Shown here: piece by piece, positions 6,664 to 8,581 of the stretch | Layout: every line of letters starts with the position of its first letter | Position numbering within the stretch: position 1 is the stretch's first letter | DNA from: Bacteroidota bacterium | Lineage (GTDB): Bacteria; Bacteroidota; Bacteroidia; B-17B0; B-17BO | DNA: 8,581 nt | Assembly: GCA_947462425.1 (NCBI GenBank) | Contig: CANHPI010000096.1 | Coordinates: 1 to 8,581 of the forward strand | Direction of reading: 5' to 3' | Made by a program: the position numbers and the translations under genes | The notes under the pieces: generated by a model | Databases searched by the model: none | The model's input: only the letters and a program-made list of their open reading frames with translations | Told to the model about the DNA's origin: nothing

Positions 6664-8031
6664 TTATTTACGCCTACCATGAAGTGGTATTAAAATTGTG
6701 ATGCTAAGAAGCCAAAAATATAAAAATACAGGAAGTGTTCCTACAACATCAATCGATTGTTCTAGCACTATTAGAAAGAATAAACTAAATGTAGCAGATA
6801 AAAATAGTAAAATAAATTTCGATTTTGTCTCTGCTATAAGTTTACTTATCCAACCTATTAATACTCCAAACAAAAAAATTATTAACAATCCATAATATTT
6901 GTAAGCGAAAAATAACTCACTAATTAAACCAGTCCTAACTCCAAAAAATCCACCCATAAATAAAGGCTTAGAAACAAAGCCTAAAGCTTTGTGTGTTTCT
7001 TCATATTTATTTACACCGAAAAAACTTAAAATACTAGAATTTATGCCGGAGGCAAAAGTACTTGCAGCCCAATCGTGCTTCAAAAGATCCTTAGGATCAA
7101 TGTTATTTATTGCCCATGCAAAATCTCTATATTCAACGCCAACAATTGAAAAAGTAGATGCTGTATTTGAATTCCTAACCTTTCCTTTTCCTTGCCTAAG
7201 GAATAATATGCTAGAATAAAATAAAATTACAATAATAAAACTAACTGAAATAAAATAGAAATTAAATGCTTTAACACCTTTGCTTTTAATATAAAAACAA
7301 AGTGCTGCGGAGAAAAAAATAATTAAAATCATCCTTTTTCCATTCATTACTGAGATAAACATATAAATAAATAACAAAAAACTATATAGTCTAACTTTTA
7401 TTTTCAATGTTTCGTTTACAATTTTATCAAAAACATAAAGCATTGATAATATATTAATTCCAGTAAAACCATATAGGGGACCGAAATCATCAGTGTACAT
7501 ATTTTCCTCTATATTTAAACCTGATAGCAAAGGCACATATCCTATGTTTACAAATACGCTAAAAAACCAAATAAATGGAAAAATAATTAAAACAAAACCT
7601 ACGGCTGGATTAACATCAGATAATAGTTTATCTTTTTTTATGTCACTTACTTTTTTATTAAATTTATAAAGATGGGTTAATTTATTTATAAACTTTTCGA
7701 CTAATAGCAACCCAAAAATAAAAGTCGTTACATAAAAAAAATAAATAAGATTTGTCTGCTCCACATCGAATAAATACCAATGACCATAAACAAAATAGGA
7801 GGCAATTATGTTAACGGAACCTAATAAGAACCAAACAATCCAAAACATAGAAATCATTAGACTATAAGTATTATTTAATCTGTTTGATAAGTATATTGGG
7901 ATGCCCCAAAGTATCATTATATAATACTTAGGAATTAATATTTCTGGCAATAAAGGGATTAAAGCTCTTACTAGTGGAATAAAAGCTAAAAAAAATAAAT
8001 ACAATAAAAAAAATATACTATTCTTCTTCAC
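6664..8031 (-). CDS. wzy: Oligosaccharide repeat unit polymerase (Wzy-type)
   Basis: A 455-residue polytopic inner-membrane protein that probably links flipped undecaprenyl-diphosphate repeat units into the polymer on the periplasmic side. I count roughly 11 to 12 hydrophobic segments, at about residues 5-26, 35-50, 57-82, 93-112, 143-163, 186-203, 213-228, 231-248, 256-278, 375-398, 405-424 and 430-449. A large, more polar loop spans about 279-374. Supporting family details are NGKRMILIIFF at 230-240, where the short GKR between helices is typical of the oligosaccharide repeat-unit polymerase group (TIGR04370-like), and GVRTGLISELFFAYKYYG at 364-381 before the late helices. The start is GTG at 8031-8029 followed by Lys-Lys-Asn; there is no ATG between the upstream in-frame stop and residue 39, which lies well inside the membrane domain. 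Wzy proteins share little sequence, so the call rests on topology, these motifs and its place among glycosyltransferases. The DNA is among the most A+T-rich in the window. Confidence 0.88.
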   Translation of the reverse strand: MKKNSIFFLLYLFFLAFIPLVRALIPLLPEILIPKYYIMILWGIPIYLSNRLNNTYSLMISMFWIVWFLLGSVNIIASYFVYGHWYLFDVEQTNLIYFFYVTTFIFGLLLVEKFINKLTHLYKFNKKVSDIKKDKLLSDVNPAVGFVLIIFPFIWFFSVFVNIGYVPLLSGLNIEENMYTDDFGPLYGFTGINILSMLYVFDKIVNETLKIKVRLYSFLLFIYMFISVMNGKRMILIIFFSAALCFYIKSKGVKAFNFYFISVSFIIVILFYSSILFLRQGKGKVRNSNTASTFSIVGVEYRDFAWAINNIDPKDLLKHDWAASTFASGINSSILSFFGVNKYEETHKALGFVSKPLFMGGFFGVRTGLISELFFAYKYYGLLIIFLFGVLIGWISKLIAETKSKFILLFLSATFSLFFLIVLEQSIDVVGTLPVFLYFWLLSITILIPLHGRRK

Positions 8032-8057
8032 AAAAAAATAAAATCTATTTATTAGAA

Positions 8058-8581
8058 TTAATCCTTATAAAAAATCCCATCAAATTGCAGCAATCTTCCA
8101 GAGGTTTGATCAAAAAAACCTGGCTCAATACTATGTAATACATAACCATTATCATTTAAGAATTTTATCATTTCAATATACGTAACACTATCACTGTAAA
8201 GGGGCACTAAAGACAATTCTACTTGCAATCCTTTTATTACCGCTAATGAATTAATGGCACCATCCAAGATTTGTTTTTCAAATCCTTGAGTATCGATTTT
8301 AAGATAAACATTGTCTTCTTTAAGGCATAACTCATTATAAATTGAATCAAGTGTTTTTACTTGAATTTTTTCTTTGCCAATATATTTTGAATACGGTGCA
8401 CTTTCTAAATGAGCAGGTAACATTTCCAAAATTGAACTACTGTCATTATTACCGGCAATATTTATTTCTGTATCTCCGTTAAAATTCCCTAAAGCAATAT
8501 TAATAGAACTCCAATTTTTATATTTGTTAGATTTATTTCTTAATTCAATAAATGTCCTTGATAAAGGTTCAAAAGAAATTA
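8058..8581 (-). CDS. FkbM family methyltransferase, partial (C-terminal 173 residues)
   Basis: The visible 173 residues are the C-terminal two thirds of a FkbM-type SAM-dependent methyltransferase, a family that O-methylates hydroxyl groups, often of sugars. The frame stays open from the stop at 8060-8058 to the window edge, so the start lies outside. A TTG at 8429-8427 is an internal leucine codon, not a start, because clear family sequence precedes it. Numbering visible residues from the edge, the signatures are SFEPLSRTF at 2-10 (acidic end of SAM-binding strand 2), INIALGNFNGDTEI at 26-39, NNDSSSIL at 44-51, VKTLDSI at 74-80, VYLKIDTQGFE at 91-101, LQVELSL at 118-124 and LQFDGIFYKD at the C-terminus. 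About 70 to 100 residues, including motif I, are probably missing compared with usual lengths. It is the first gene of the visible operon in transcription order and ends 26 bases before the polymerase start. Its substrate is likely a sugar of the repeat unit, by context only. Confidence 0.93.
   Translation of the reverse strand, partial: ISFEPLSRTFIELRNKSNKYKNWSSINIALGNFNGDTEINIAGNNDSSSILEMLPAHLESAPYSKYIGKEKIQVKTLDSIYNELCLKEDNVYLKIDTQGFEKQILDGAINSLAVIKGLQVELSLVPLYSDSVTYIEMIKFLNDNGYVLHSIEPGFFDQTSGRLLQFDGIFYKD

Larger units (their letters stand above)
1..8581 (-). other. Surface-polysaccharide biosynthesis locus, co-directional gene block
   Basis: Nine consecutive genes run in the same direction with gaps of 26, 33, 13, -14, 51, 12, 27 and 3 bases in transcription order, so a single operon is likely. 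Contents are typical of a Wzx/Wzy-dependent pathway: an initiating sugar-phosphate transferase, a WecG/TagA-type second-step enzyme, four further glycosyltransferase modules in three proteins, a Wzy-type polymerase and three methyltransferase-type proteins. No flippase (Wzx), chain-length regulator (Wzz), export channel or nucleotide-sugar synthesis gene is seen. I found no clear promoter, terminator hairpin, insertion sequence or RNA gene in any gap. Whether the product is O-antigen, capsule or exopolysaccharide cannot be decided here. Confidence 0.85.

Noticed and set aside
6698..7219. Plus-strand open frames at 6698-6895 and 6989-7219
   Set aside because: Both are antisense to the polymerase gene and show no domain.
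8058..8429. A short 123-residue gene starting at TTG 8429
   Set aside because: The same frame continues upstream to the window edge with clear FkbM-family sequence, so this is an internal leucine of a larger, cut-off gene.
1..8581. CRISPR array, toxin-antitoxin, defence, phage or insertion-sequence features
   Set aside because: No regularly spaced repeats, transposase, integrase or terminal inverted repeats were seen; every gene fits polysaccharide synthesis.

Overview
All genes in this window lie on the minus strand, tightly packed, and together form part of a surface-polysaccharide (O-antigen, capsule or exopolysaccharide type) biosynthesis locus. The DNA is very A+T-rich, genes lack obvious Shine-Dalgarno sequences, and the protein families and their wording are typical of Bacteroidota (Flavobacteriia, Sphingobacteriia or Cytophagia like). 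The phylum call is an inference from style; no rRNA or other taxonomic marker is present.

In transcription order, from high to low coordinates, the layout is: a FkbM-family methyltransferase cut by the window edge (8058-8581); a Wzy-type oligosaccharide repeat-unit polymerase (6664-8031); a GT2 glycosyltransferase (5773-6630); a small class I SAM-dependent methyltransferase (5145-5759) overlapping a GT-A glycosyltransferase (4283-5158); a TIGR04325-type putative methyltransferase (3419-4231); a long two-domain glycosyltransferase fusing a GT-A module to a GT4 (GT-B) module (1343-3406); a WecG/TagA/CpsF-family glycosyltransferase (599-1315); and the N-terminal third of a polyprenyl glycosylphosphotransferase, the initiating sugar-phosphate transferase (1-595). 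Gaps between genes are 3 to 51 bases and one pair overlaps, so one transcription unit is likely. No stretch over 300 bases lacks a gene, and I saw no convincing promoter, terminator, tRNA, repeat array or mobile element.

Inferred pathway: the initiating transferase places a sugar phosphate on undecaprenyl phosphate at the inner membrane. The WecG/TagA enzyme probably adds the next sugar, and the four further glycosyltransferase modules (in three proteins) extend the repeat unit. The methyltransferases may decorate sugars, and Wzy polymerises flipped units in the periplasm. A Wzx flippase and the sugar-nucleotide synthesis genes are not in the window and would be expected upstream, beyond position 8581, or elsewhere.

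The two genes at the low-coordinate end are clearly less A+T-rich than the middle of the locus. This fits a conserved end next to an exchangeable serotype-specific core. I did not find evidence of a new defence, mobile or regulatory system. The most distinctive items are the GT-A/GT4 fusion, the three unrelated methyltransferase families in one locus, and the TTG-only start of the WecG-like gene.
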